Below, in pieces: positions 24,690 through 33,289 of a stretch of DNA of 64,000 nucleotides. This DNA comes from Fumia xinanensis. Lineage in GTDB: Bacteria > Bacillota > Clostridia > Oscillospirales > Ruminococcaceae. The stretch spans positions 124,001 to 188,000 of the forward strand of contig NZ_JACRSV010000002.1 in NCBI RefSeq assembly GCF_014384905.1. Reading direction: 5' to 3'. The position numbers and the translations under genes are program-made. The notes beneath the pieces were generated by a model that worked only from the letters and a program-made list of their open reading frames with translations, did not search any database and was not told where the DNA came from. How positions within the stretch are numbered: position 1 is the stretch's first letter; every line of letters starts with the position of its first letter.

Positions 24690-24887
24690 GCGATGTCAGC
24701 GCGAACCGGGCCCGTACAGAAAACGCCGGACCTTTCGCGCAGAATAATTTGATGTTTTAAGGCTGTTATAGGAAGATTGGTTTGTTTAAATTGGCTGCTA
24801 AAAATAATTTTTATGAAAAGCAAGTAAAATTTTTTATATTTTGTGCAATTTTCCGATATATTCAATAGGAATTTGTACAAATTTGCT
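24690..24887 (+). promoter_or_regulatory. CRISPR leader
   Basis: An AT-rich, gene-free stretch between cas2 and the first repeat, on the side where new spacers are added. It should contain the array promoter; TTTTTTATATTTTGTGC near 24829 is the most promoter-like part, but I cannot fix the boxes. Confidence 0.7.
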
Positions 24888-27423
24888 GTCACCCCTCACG
24901 TAGGGGTGTGAATTGAAACATGTCCCGGATTTAGAGACCGGAGAAGCTGTTCCAGGTCACCCCTCACGTAGGGGTGTGAATTGAAACGGGACTATGGGCT
25001 GAATGCGATTTATTCGGGAAAGGTCACCCCTCACGTAGGGGTGTGAATTGAAACGTGATAGTTTAACTTGCTGGTAACTTGCTGGTAAGGTCACCCCTCA
25101 CGTAGGGGTGTGAATTGAAACAAGACAGAGGTTACGGATGAACGGGCGATCGTAAGTCACCCCTCACGTAGGGGTGTGAATTGAAACAAATCGCCTATGG
25201 GCATGTTCGAAACAGACGAAAGTCACCCCTCACGTAGGGGTGTGAATTGAAACAAACTTAGATGCCTTAACAGCTACTACCATTTTAGGTCACCCCTCAC
25301 GTAGGGGTGTGAATTGAAACAGAATCTTACCCTGAGCAAGACATATACAAGCTTCGTCACCCCTCACGTAGGGGTGTGAATTGAAACATGGCACAAATCA
25401 ATTGCTTTATCGAAAAAAGAGGTCACCCCTCACGTAGGGGTGTGAATTGAAACTTACCCGGAACCTACATAGAAGTACGGGCAGGGGAGTCACCCCTCAC
25501 GTAGGGGTGTGAATTGAAACTTGCTACGGTATCTTTTCGCAGATCTGTGATTTGTCACCCCTCACGTAGGGGTGTGAATTGAAACATATTACAGGTGTCG
25601 CGTATCGTGCGAATTAGATGTCACCCCTCACGTAGGGGTGTGAATTGAAACCCTTGCGGGACTTCCTCACTGTAAATCCGGTATCGTCACCCCTCACGTA
25701 GGGGTGTGAATTGAAACTTTTAAAGCAAGTTCTCTCATAACTGACTGGTTAAGTCACCCCTCACGTAGGGGTGTGAATTGAAACAGGGACACAAGAGATT
25801 TACCGGTGAACTGAAACGGTCACCCCTCACGTAGGGGTGTGAATTGAAACTTTTATGGCTTGCGAAGCCGCTGCTCTTGCGGAAGTCACCCCTCACGTAG
25901 GGGTGTGAATTGAAACTTCAGCATCTGGCACTCTTTGATATCATGATATGTCACCCCTCACGTAGGGGTGTGAATTGAAACCTGCTTTTCATCCGCGTCG
26001 CAGTCTGACAACAGCGTCACCCCTCACGTAGGGGTGTGAATTGAAACTCAAAAATATATTTTCCTTCTTTGCATTTGGCAAGTCACCCCTCACGTAGGGG
26101 TGTGAATTGAAACGATTTCGGCAGCATCCGCCTCGGTGAGCATCCCTGTCACCCCTCACGTAGGGGTGTGAATTGAAACAAAAAGAGATAAGCATAGTTT
26201 TTTTCCGACTTCGTCACCCCTCACGTAGGGGTGTGAATTGAAACCTTGTGATGCTTGAGCTATTGGGCTGGGCGGTGTGTCACCCCTCACGTAGGGGTGT
26301 GAATTGAAACATTCTCCTTCATTCTGTCTTTCGCAGCTTGTTTCAGTCACCCCTCACGTAGGGGTGTGAATTGAAACATCAACCAAAAAACCAGGACGTT
26401 AACGGAAAACCGTCACCCCTCACGTAGGGGTGTGAATTGAAACATAGTTTGTGTATAATCAACAAATAAGCTGAAAGGGTCACCCCTCACGTAGGGGTGT
26501 GAATTGAAACAATATCCCTCTGAGTGATTCTAGTCGCCCTGGAAGGTCACCCCTCACGTAGGGGTGTGAATTGAAACTGAAGACTTAAAGGGATATTAGA
26601 AGAAGAAGCAGTCACCCCTCACGTAGGGGTGTGAATTGAAACCAAAAGCTCGGTGAATACCGCCGGCAAAAATAAGCGTCACCCCTCACGTAGGGGTGTG
26701 AATTGAAACAATAACAGCTCTCATTGCTTACAGGCTGGCTAAAGTCACCCCTCACGTAGGGGTGTGAATTGAAACCGGGAAAAAAACCTGATATCCGAAC
26801 TAGGCCTAAGTCACCCCTCACGTAGGGGTGTGAATTGAAACTCAGCCAAATAGTCATCAACTATAGGAGAGCCACAGTCACCCCTCACGTAGGGGTGTGA
26901 ATTGAAACTTCAGCTGCGAGGGCATCACAAATTTAGATCGCGTCACCCCTCACGTAGGGGTGTGAATTGAAACAAGGCCGAAGAGGCAAAAGTAAAGAAT
27001 GAGGCGGCAGTCACCCCTCACGTAGGGGTGTGAATTGAAACACTATTGAGGACAATACCGGCAGTTTTACCATTAGTCACCCCTCACGTAGGGGTGTGAA
27101 TTGAAACAACAGCGCGGCCTCCTCGTCGGATAGGCTGTATGTCACCCCTCACGTAGGGGTGTGAATTGAAACTGTAATCTCTATTGCTAATTCTCCGTTT
27201 GCGTTGTGTCACCCCTCACGTAGGGGTGTGAATTGAAACGCAAGCTCCCCGGGCGCGGCGGATAATGTGGCTTGTCACCCCTCACGTAGGGGTGTGAATT
27301 GAAACGCAAGCTCCCCGGGCACGGCGGATAATGTGGCTTGTCACCCCTCACGTAGGGGTGTGAATTGAAACAGCTTTTTGAGCTTGGCGCTGGTGGCGGC
27401 CACTTGTCACCCCTCACGTAGGG
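24888..27423 (+). CRISPR. CRISPR array, type I-C, 38 full repeats plus a truncated one
   Basis: The 32-base repeat begins GTCACCCCTCACGTAGGGGT and ends with GTGAATTGAAAC; the ATTGAAAC end is the type I-C handle, and CACCCCT/AGGGGTG forms the stem cut by Cas5. The first repeat is 24888-24919 and the last complete one 27340-27371. The 38 full repeats look identical by eye. The 38 spacers are 33-36 bases. Two neighbouring old spacers (27240-27273 and 27306-27339) differ at one base. The distal copy is cut short at 18 bases (27406-27423) and runs into a terminator hairpin. Confidence 0.98.
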
Positions 27424-27452
27424 AGACGCAGGATGGGTCTTGCGTCTTTTTT
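27424..27452 (+). terminator. Terminator abutting the truncated CRISPR repeat
   Basis: AGACGCA pairs with TGCGTCT and a T run follows. The stem starts at the first base after the truncated repeat, so it would end the pre-crRNA. Confidence 0.75.
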
Positions 27453-27785
27453 CTGTTTTGTTGAACCGTGCCAATTGCCGTTCTCCCTGTGCGTACCGCG
27501 AATTAAATCACTATCTCCAGCTAGGAAAGTCCTTGCAGCCCTTGGAGAGATCTACAGGTGAATGGCGCAGTTCCAGCGCGGTTCTGCCAATAGAAGTTGT
27601 AAAATAAACCTTTTAAACAGCAAAGAGACGCCGTTAAATGGCAGTAGCCCATAAGGAAACATTACAAAACTTATGACTTACGCCAGGTAAACGGAAAAAT
27701 AAAAAACTCTATGTGATTGAAAAATCTTTCGCATAGAGTTTTTGTTTATTCAAACGTCTATCATGGTATTTGGATATTAATCCTT
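27453..27785. other. Gene-free spacer between CRISPR and ietAS
   Basis: No gene found. GC content drops sharply across it. It contains the left copy of a 41-bp direct repeat (27703-27743). Confidence 0.6.
27703..27743. repeat. 41-bp direct repeat, left copy
   Basis: Identical over 41 bases to 31511-31551. Each copy has complementary arms AAAACTCTATG and CATAGAGTTTT around an 18-base middle, so each can also act as a terminator-like hairpin. AGGTAAACG precedes both copies (27686-27694 here, separated by 8 A-rich bases). Confidence 0.9.
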
Positions 27786-27871
27786 GTTCTTTAAAAACGC
27801 AAATCGTTCCTAATAAATAATAAATTGTTCTTGATTTATTAAATTTCGTTCTTTACATTTCACATTCGTTC
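27786..27871 (+). promoter_or_regulatory. Five phased GTTC boxes upstream of ietA
   Basis: GTTC occurs at 27786, 27806, 27827, 27848 and 27868, that is at steps of 20, 21, 21 and 20 bases, each within AT-rich DNA and mostly preceded by ATTC, ATC or ATT. Two helical turns per step puts all boxes on one DNA face. The last two overlap the promoter, suggesting repression. Confidence 0.6.
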
Positions 27872-27880
27872 CAGTATAAT
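27852..27880 (+). promoter_or_regulatory. Sigma-A promoter of ietAS
   Basis: TTTACA, 17 bases, TATAAT, with GGGGAGG and the ietA ATG directly downstream. Confidence 0.8.
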
Positions 27881-27897
27881 AATAGGGGAGGTGCGAA

Positions 27898-29037
27898 ATG
27901 AAATATTCAATTGAAATAGGAAAAATCATAGAGGGCTCATTAAAACATGATCAAACCAAAGTTATTAACTATACAAACCAATTGATTTCTAAACTTGAAA
28001 CAGATGGTGAAACACGAGCAGTCGCTAAATTCAAAAAATTATTGTCGGCACAAACAGAAATGTCTTTGACTGCCATGGGAAACAACGCAAAGAGTTTATC
28101 GATTCCTGTTGATACAGAATCCAGAACTACGCTTGCTGATATTATTTATCCAGATGAGAATAATATCGAGGTGATATTATCCAAAAGAAATGCTGATAAA
28201 TTGGACTCATTTATTTTGAGCTATAAAAATGCCGATAAACTAAATGACTTAGGTATAGGGGTATCTAATACGTTGCTGCTATATGGTCCACCTGGATGCG
28301 GAAAAACAAAATGTGCTTATTTAATTGCAAAACAACTAAATCTACCACTGGTTATTGCTCGACTTGATAGCCTTATCTCATCTTACCTAGGCACAACGGC
28401 CAAAAATATTCGTAATTTATTCGAATTTGCTCAAAAAATCCCATGTGTTCTGTTTTTAGATGAATTTGATGCAATAGCAAAGGCGAGAGACGATAATAAT
28501 GAATTAGGTGAGCTGAAACGTGTGGTTAATAGTTTATTACAAAATGTGGATTCCATGAGTAAAGATAGTCTGCTTTTAGCCGCAACAAATCATCAACAAC
28601 TATTAGATTCTGCAGTATGGAGAAGATTTGATTATAAGTTAGAAATTGAGTTACCTGATAAAGAAGCAATCAGTAAACTAATATATTTGTTTACCGGTCA
28701 CATGGGAACTCTTAGCGAAAAAGATGTTACTGAACTTTCAACATTATTTTTTGGACTGAGTGGTGCAGAAATTGAGGAGCTGATTACAAAATCAATAAGA
28801 AATGCTGTTATTCACAACCACTCTTTTGATAAAAAAAATATTTATGAGGAATATTTTATTCTTCAAAATATATTACCTCAAAATTGTAACGACACTCGAA
28901 AACTACTTCAAATCAAAGCAAAATATTTAAGGAAATGTAACGAGAAAATATTCAGCCTACAAGTTATTGCTGACGTTTTAGGAAGTTCCAAAACAACTAT
29001 ACAAAAAATTATAAAGGAGGCTGATATACATGAGTAA
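27898..29037 (+). CDS. ietA: AAA-family ATPase, IetA-like
   Basis: ATPase partner of the downstream subtilase. The two-gene set AAA-ATPase plus S8 protease matches IetAS, first described as a plasmid-stability/exclusion locus and later reported as an anti-phage system. The 379-residue protein has Walker A LYGPPGCGKT (about 129-137), Walker B VLFLDEFDAIAKA, sensor LLLAATNHQQLLD and arginine finger WRRFDYKLEI. The last 30 residues (SLQVIADVLGSSKTTIQKII) look like a helix-turn-helix, so it may also bind DNA. It is much richer in A+T than the cas genes, a sign of transfer. Ribosome site GGGGAGG. The defence role is inferred. Confidence 0.85.
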   Translation: MKYSIEIGKIIEGSLKHDQTKVINYTNQLISKLETDGETRAVAKFKKLLSAQTEMSLTAMGNNAKSLSIPVDTESRTTLADIIYPDENNIEVILSKRNADKLDSFILSYKNADKLNDLGIGVSNTLLLYGPPGCGKTKCAYLIAKQLNLPLVIARLDSLISSYLGTTAKNIRNLFEFAQKIPCVLFLDEFDAIAKARDDNNELGELKRVVNSLLQNVDSMSKDSLLLAATNHQQLLDSAVWRRFDYKLEIELPDKEAISKLIYLFTGHMGTLSEKDVTELSTLFFGLSGAEIEELITKSIRNAVIHNHSFDKKNIYEEYFILQNILPQNCNDTRKLLQIKAKYLRKCNEKIFSLQVIADVLGSSKTTIQKIIKEADIHE

Positions 29038-31306
29038 AAACAATCTACCAATAAAAATAATTCTTCAAAAGACAGATGATATCTTTAGTAATTCCGGTGG
29101 TGGAAAAACCAAATTTTTCAGTGAGGTAACACCACAATTACAAATAGACATTTCTAATAAATTTGAATCTTTATTGGAATATTATAATGATGTTTTTGAA
29201 GAAAATGAAAATATTCCCGCTATCGGTAAGGTGATAGTTAAGCCTGAAGCAATTGCCAAGTCACATAAACCGGATGATTTATGTAGAAACTGTCCTATTA
29301 TAGGAACTGAAGATTTAAATGAAATCTATATTAAGGTGAAGAAAAAATCTATACAAGAAACGGTTAAATTGGTTATGAATCCACCGTCAATAAAGTTTAA
29401 AGCCAATATGACCGCAGTTTCAGATATCCAACCTATTAAAGCTGATGAAAAAATAACTTCATCACTTGCATTAGCTGCGCAAAGTGATTTCTCTTCAATT
29501 AAAAATAACATCAAAGTGAAAATCTTTGATTTTGATGATGATTTTGACAATGCTCAGATTTGGGACTATATAAATAGAAAAATAACATTATTAGGATTAC
29601 ATGATAATTGTGAACTTATCACCTATGGAGAGCATATAAAATTTCTTAAAATTGGAATTAATTCCTATGAAGATATTATAAATATAGCATCTATCAATGG
29701 TGTTAAATCTGTTGATTTTTTTCAAGAATACTCTCTTCCAAAAGATGATTTTTCATCAACCGACTTAAAAATGCTTTTGGAACATGAGTATACTGATAGT
29801 GAAGTCTCTATCGGCATTATTGATGGCGGCATTAGTGCTGACAATCCTTATTTAAAACCATATATAATTGCCAGGGAAGAATATGTTAGCGAAGTATATC
29901 AAAATCCTCATCATGCAACTTTTATTGCTTCAACGATTCAGTATGGAAATTTATTAAATGGCATTAGCAGTCCGACTTGCCATCGTTTTAAATTTGTGGA
30001 CATTATTGCAATGCCAAACAGTGATAAAAAATTTGGACCTACCGATTCAATATCCGAATATGATTTAATGGAAATTATTGAAGAAGTTATGGAAAAATAT
30101 TCACACTCGACAAAGATATGGAATATCTCATTAGGCATCGAAAATAAACCATGCAGTGGAACAATGTCTGATTTGGGTGTATTTTTAGATTATATTCAAG
30201 ACAAATATCATGTTCAAATGTTTGTTTCTAGCGGAAATATCAACGATTTACCACTGCGAACCTGGCCTCCTCAGAGTGGTCTTGGCGAACATGATCGTTT
30301 GATATCACCGGCTGACTCTGTAAGAGCTATAACTGTTGGTTCCGTTGCATTGTTTGAATCTGATGATTCCATTGTTAAATTTAATGAACCATCTCCGTTT
30401 AGCCGGAGAGGTCCTGGTGCTAATTATGTGGTAAAGCCTGATATTGTAGATTATGGAGGAAACCTCTCTACCACTTATTGCATTGATGGTCTTGGTGTAA
30501 AGGGTCTTGATCCAGAAGGTAATATAATTGAGGGTAATGGCACAAGTTATTCAAATCCTAGGGCTTTGCAAAAATTTGCATCTATTTACGAAGAGATGCT
30601 AGATCCTAATCTTCTTCTTGCAAAAGCCATGCTTGTTCATTCAGCCAGAATGAATTCGCGTGAATTATTAGATGAAAAGCCTGATAATATTAAGTATTAC
30701 GGATTTGGAATCCCATCGCCGAATGTCCAAGAAATCCTTCAGTGTAGCGAAGATGAGGTGACCCTTGTGTTTATGCAAAAAATATCCCAAGGTTCACACC
30801 TTGAAATGTATGATTTTCCTTACCCAAAATCACTCATTAAAAACGGTAAGTATATCGGAGAAATTGGTATGACGCTTGCCTATTTACCACCTCTTGATGA
30901 GCGATACGGACGTGAATATTGCCGAACTAATATTGATGTAAGTTTTGGTACATATTCTTATTCGCAAAATGGGGAAGTTGATTATAAGGGTCAAGTACCT
31001 CTTGAAACAAAATGGGATGAAAAATTTGAAGCTGCAAGGGTTGAACATGGATTTAAGTGGAGTCCAATCAAATCCTATTACAGAAAGTTGAAAAAAGGTA
31101 TCCAACTTGCTGACGGATGGAAACTCCGTATTGATATGACAGCTCGAAATGGTATTTATATTCCTTCCCAAGAATTTGTCCTAATTGTAACAATTAAGGA
31201 TCCAAATGGCAATGATATTTATTCAGAAATTGCAACAGGACTAAGAGAACGAGGATATATTACAAATAATCTTGAAAGAAGATATCAGGCTCGACAAAGA
31301 CAATAA
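29030..31306 (+). CDS. ietS: Subtilisin-like serine protease, IetS-like
   Basis: The 758-residue S8-family protease of the pair. The first 8 bases overlap ietA (AAGGAGG precedes the ATG), so the two are translationally coupled. A long N-terminal part (about 1-255) without catalytic motifs comes first. The peptidase domain has Asp in GIIDGGIS, His in HHATFIAS and Ser in GNGTSYSNP. These deviate from the usual HGT and GTSMAAP, as in other IetS proteins that I recall. There is no signal peptide, so it acts inside the cell. The C-terminal 200 residues are likely a beta-rich domain. A plausible model is that the ATPase restrains the protease until infection; this is speculation. Confidence 0.85.
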   Translation: MSKNNLPIKIILQKTDDIFSNSGGGKTKFFSEVTPQLQIDISNKFESLLEYYNDVFEENENIPAIGKVIVKPEAIAKSHKPDDLCRNCPIIGTEDLNEIYIKVKKKSIQETVKLVMNPPSIKFKANMTAVSDIQPIKADEKITSSLALAAQSDFSSIKNNIKVKIFDFDDDFDNAQIWDYINRKITLLGLHDNCELITYGEHIKFLKIGINSYEDIINIASINGVKSVDFFQEYSLPKDDFSSTDLKMLLEHEYTDSEVSIGIIDGGISADNPYLKPYIIAREEYVSEVYQNPHHATFIASTIQYGNLLNGISSPTCHRFKFVDIIAMPNSDKKFGPTDSISEYDLMEIIEEVMEKYSHSTKIWNISLGIENKPCSGTMSDLGVFLDYIQDKYHVQMFVSSGNINDLPLRTWPPQSGLGEHDRLISPADSVRAITVGSVALFESDDSIVKFNEPSPFSRRGPGANYVVKPDIVDYGGNLSTTYCIDGLGVKGLDPEGNIIEGNGTSYSNPRALQKFASIYEEMLDPNLLLAKAMLVHSARMNSRELLDEKPDNIKYYGFGIPSPNVQEILQCSEDEVTLVFMQKISQGSHLEMYDFPYPKSLIKNGKYIGEIGMTLAYLPPLDERYGREYCRTNIDVSFGTYSYSQNGEVDYKGQVPLETKWDEKFEAARVEHGFKWSPIKSYYRKLKKGIQLADGWKLRIDMTARNGIYIPSQEFVLIVTIKDPNGNDIYSEIATGLRERGYITNNLERRYQARQRQ

Positions 31307-31322
31307 AACATCTGAATAAAAC

Positions 31323-31436
31323 TCCCCGCGGCAAGCCCGTATCGCCTAACCCGTGCGATGCGCCACTCCGTGGGCGGGGTATCAGCCCCAGCCTCACTCC
31401 GTTCGGCATTAGCAAGCACGCGGCAAGCCGCGGGGA
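31323..31436. repeat. GC-rich palindromic element after ietS
   Basis: TCCCCGCGGC (31323-31332) and GCCGCGGGGA (31427-31436) form a perfect inverted repeat around a GC-rich insert. The 10-base string CGCGGCAAGC occurs at both insert edges (31327-31336 and 31419-31428), as if a 92-base piece had entered the loop of a simple hairpin. It stands out in AT-rich surroundings. Origin unknown. Confidence 0.6.
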
Positions 31437-31510
31437 ATGTACCCTCCTATGATTCAAAGAAAATTAGTTGCCAAACGAATCCAAATATTATATTTTATAT
31501 AAGGTAAACG

Positions 31511-31551
31511 AAAACTCTATGTGATTGAAAAATCTTTCGCATAGAGTTTTT
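31511..31551. repeat. 41-bp direct repeat, right copy
   Basis: Perfect match to 27703-27743, again preceded by AGGTAAACG (31502-31510), here with no gap, and followed by a T run. Together the copies bracket ietAS. Confidence 0.9.
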
Positions 31552-31607
31552 TTCTGTTTTGATACGGTTTGTTTATTCTTTTTTTCAGTGTTCGCAGAAC
31601 GCGCAGC

Positions 31608-31742
31608 CATCACCGCAGGTGATGATCTCAGGGGTTTGGGGATATGTCACCAACAAGCATTTTGGCAGGAATACCGGAAACGGATTCCTGCCAAAATACG
31701 CAATCTTACGGAAGATTGCATTGCTTGCCATTTTGTGGTGAC
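31608..31742. ncRNA. Candidate structured RNA or DNA element with a three-way junction
   Basis: No credible reading frame. Exact pairings found by eye are: CATCACC/GGTGATG (31608-31624, 3-base loop); an outer helix GTCACCA/TGGTGAC (31646-31652 with 31736-31742); CAAGCA/TGCTTG (31654-31659 with 31722-31727); a hairpin of TTTTGGCAGGAAT plus CCG closed by a GAAA tetraloop (31660-31696); and GCAATCTT/AAGATTGC (31700-31719) with an ACGG loop. The last two hairpins sit on the double outer helix with linkers of only 0, 3 and 2 bases. It could be an RNA, a recombination site or a single-strand origin. I do not recognise it. Confidence 0.45.
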
Positions 31743-31874
31743 TAGGAAAAAGTTCTCATACCATGAACAGCATTGATAGACTGAACGAAAGACGGTACAA
31801 TAGGATGTAGCAAGTAACATATAAAGCTGTGATGAGATAAAAGTACAAATATAGTTAGAGTAGGTGGTGAAACG

Positions 31875-32687
31875 ATGTTTAGAATAGGAGAATTTTCAAA
31901 GCTGACGCAGGTATCTATTCGTATGCTCCGCTATTATGATGAGGCGGGCATTCTGACGCCAGCAGAGGTTGACAAGTGGACGGGTCACCGGCTGTATTCG
32001 GTGGAGCAAATACCGCGTCTAAATAAAATCCTGTATTTGCGGGATAGTGGGCTGAATGTTTCAGAAATCGCGCTTGCCCTGACGCTGGATGAGCAATCAC
32101 TCCTTGCGCAGCTTGACAAAAAGCGCATAGAGATAGAAAATGCAATACAGGCCGAACGAGAAAAACTGCGGAAGATTGAACTTGCAAAAAGTGAAATACA
32201 GGGTGGTAAAGGAGAACCGCGTTATAACATCTCCGTTAAGTCGATCCCTGCGTATCAGGTGCTATCCCTGCGGAAAGTTGTACCAAACTACTATTCCGAG
32301 GGCGACTTATGGGAAGAACTTTCTGCTTTTACAGGTGCGCAAAAAATAGAAATAACGGGCAATACATTTTCCATTTATCACGATACAGAATTTCGGGAGA
32401 CAGATGTTGATATTGAGCTATGCGCTCCGGTAAAGAAAATGGGAACGGCAAAAGATCCATTTTGTTTTCGTATGACAGAACCGGTCCCGTATATGGCTTG
32501 CACAATGGTCTACGGTGATTTTGCGAATATAAAAGGAGCCTACCTTGCCTTTGCCGAATGGCTGCAGAAAAACAGCGAATACAAAATGTCTAACCCGATG
32601 CGTCAAATCGTGCATAGGGGCCCGTGGAATGAAAGTAATCCTGAAAAATATTTGATTGAGCTTCAAATACCGCTGAAACAAACATGA
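31875..32687 (+). CDS. MerR-family regulator with GyrI-like effector domain
   Basis: A BmrR-type multidrug-sensing activator. The 270-residue protein has the MerR winged helix (MFRIGEFSKLTQVSIRMLRYYDEAGILTP, residues 1-70), a dimerising coiled coil (about 85-125) and a C-terminal GyrI-like/AraC effector-binding domain (about 140-268, ending EKYLIELQIPLK), which usually binds cationic or aromatic drugs. The ribosome site is AGGTGGTG. It is the first gene of a regulator-rich accessory cluster. Its target is not evident, but a MATE pump lies 6 kb downstream. Confidence 0.88.
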   Translation: MFRIGEFSKLTQVSIRMLRYYDEAGILTPAEVDKWTGHRLYSVEQIPRLNKILYLRDSGLNVSEIALALTLDEQSLLAQLDKKRIEIENAIQAEREKLRKIELAKSEIQGGKGEPRYNISVKSIPAYQVLSLRKVVPNYYSEGDLWEELSAFTGAQKIEITGNTFSIYHDTEFRETDVDIELCAPVKKMGTAKDPFCFRMTEPVPYMACTMVYGDFANIKGAYLAFAEWLQKNSEYKMSNPMRQIVHRGPWNESNPEKYLIELQIPLKQT

Positions 32688-32805
32688 TTGTACAGACTTT
32701 GAAATGTCCTGTGAAAAATGCAGGGCATTTTTTATTTTTCCCTGTTGCATCTCACATGATGTGAGGTCTTATACTGGTTTTACCAACATAGCAAGGAGGG
32801 AAAAT

Positions 32806-33279
32806 ATGACTTATCAATTAAAAGCCATTGGCAAAGTAAAGAATGATGAAACCGGCACATTTATTCAGTTAGAACCGGAGTACATTCCTGGACTGCAAGC
32901 CTTAGAGGGCTTCAGCCACATCAATGTCCTCTGGTGGTTCAGCGATTGCGACAACGATGCAGACCGAAATGAATTACAGACAGAACAGCCCTATGAAGGC
33001 GCACCCGAAGTCATGGGTGTATTTGCAACACGATCTCCTGCACGTCCGAACCCTATTGCATTAACAGCGTCCGAAATTATCAACATTGATTTCACCAACG
33101 GCATGATTCGTGTTACATTCATTGACGCAAACGACAATACACCCGTACTTGACATCAAGCCCTACACGCCGAGTTTTGACAGGGTAGAAACGCCCGGTGT
33201 TCCCGTATGGTGCAGCGAATGGCCGAAAAGTACAGAAGCGTCCGGCTGTTTCGATTGGGGACAGGTGTTCAACTTTTAA
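32806..33279 (+). CDS. trmO: TrmO/TsaA-family tRNA methyltransferase
   Basis: SAM-dependent enzyme that methylates the N6 of threonylcarbamoyl-adenosine 37 in tRNAs, in the characterised members. From the ATG at 32806 (AAGGAGGG upstream) it has 157 residues. The motifs are the UPF0066 hallmarks: EGFSHINVLWWF, GVFATRSPARPNPIALT (SAM site) and LDIKPYTPSFD. It lacks the C-terminal extension of E. coli TrmO. A paralog on an accessory region may serve another substrate. Confidence 0.87.
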   Translation: MTYQLKAIGKVKNDETGTFIQLEPEYIPGLQALEGFSHINVLWWFSDCDNDADRNELQTEQPYEGAPEVMGVFATRSPARPNPIALTASEIINIDFTNGMIRVTFIDANDNTPVLDIKPYTPSFDRVETPGVPVWCSEWPKSTEASGCFDWGQVFNF

Positions 33280-33289
33280 GGGGGCGCTT

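Noticed and set aside
25989..27474. Minus-strand frames repeating FNSHPYVRGD
   Set aside because: They are translations of the CRISPR repeat and spacers, a well-known false protein; no ribosome sites.
31525..31776. Short plus-strand frames after the right 41-bp repeat
   Set aside because: They cross the perfect hairpins of the three-way junction and show no protein-like pattern or ribosome site.
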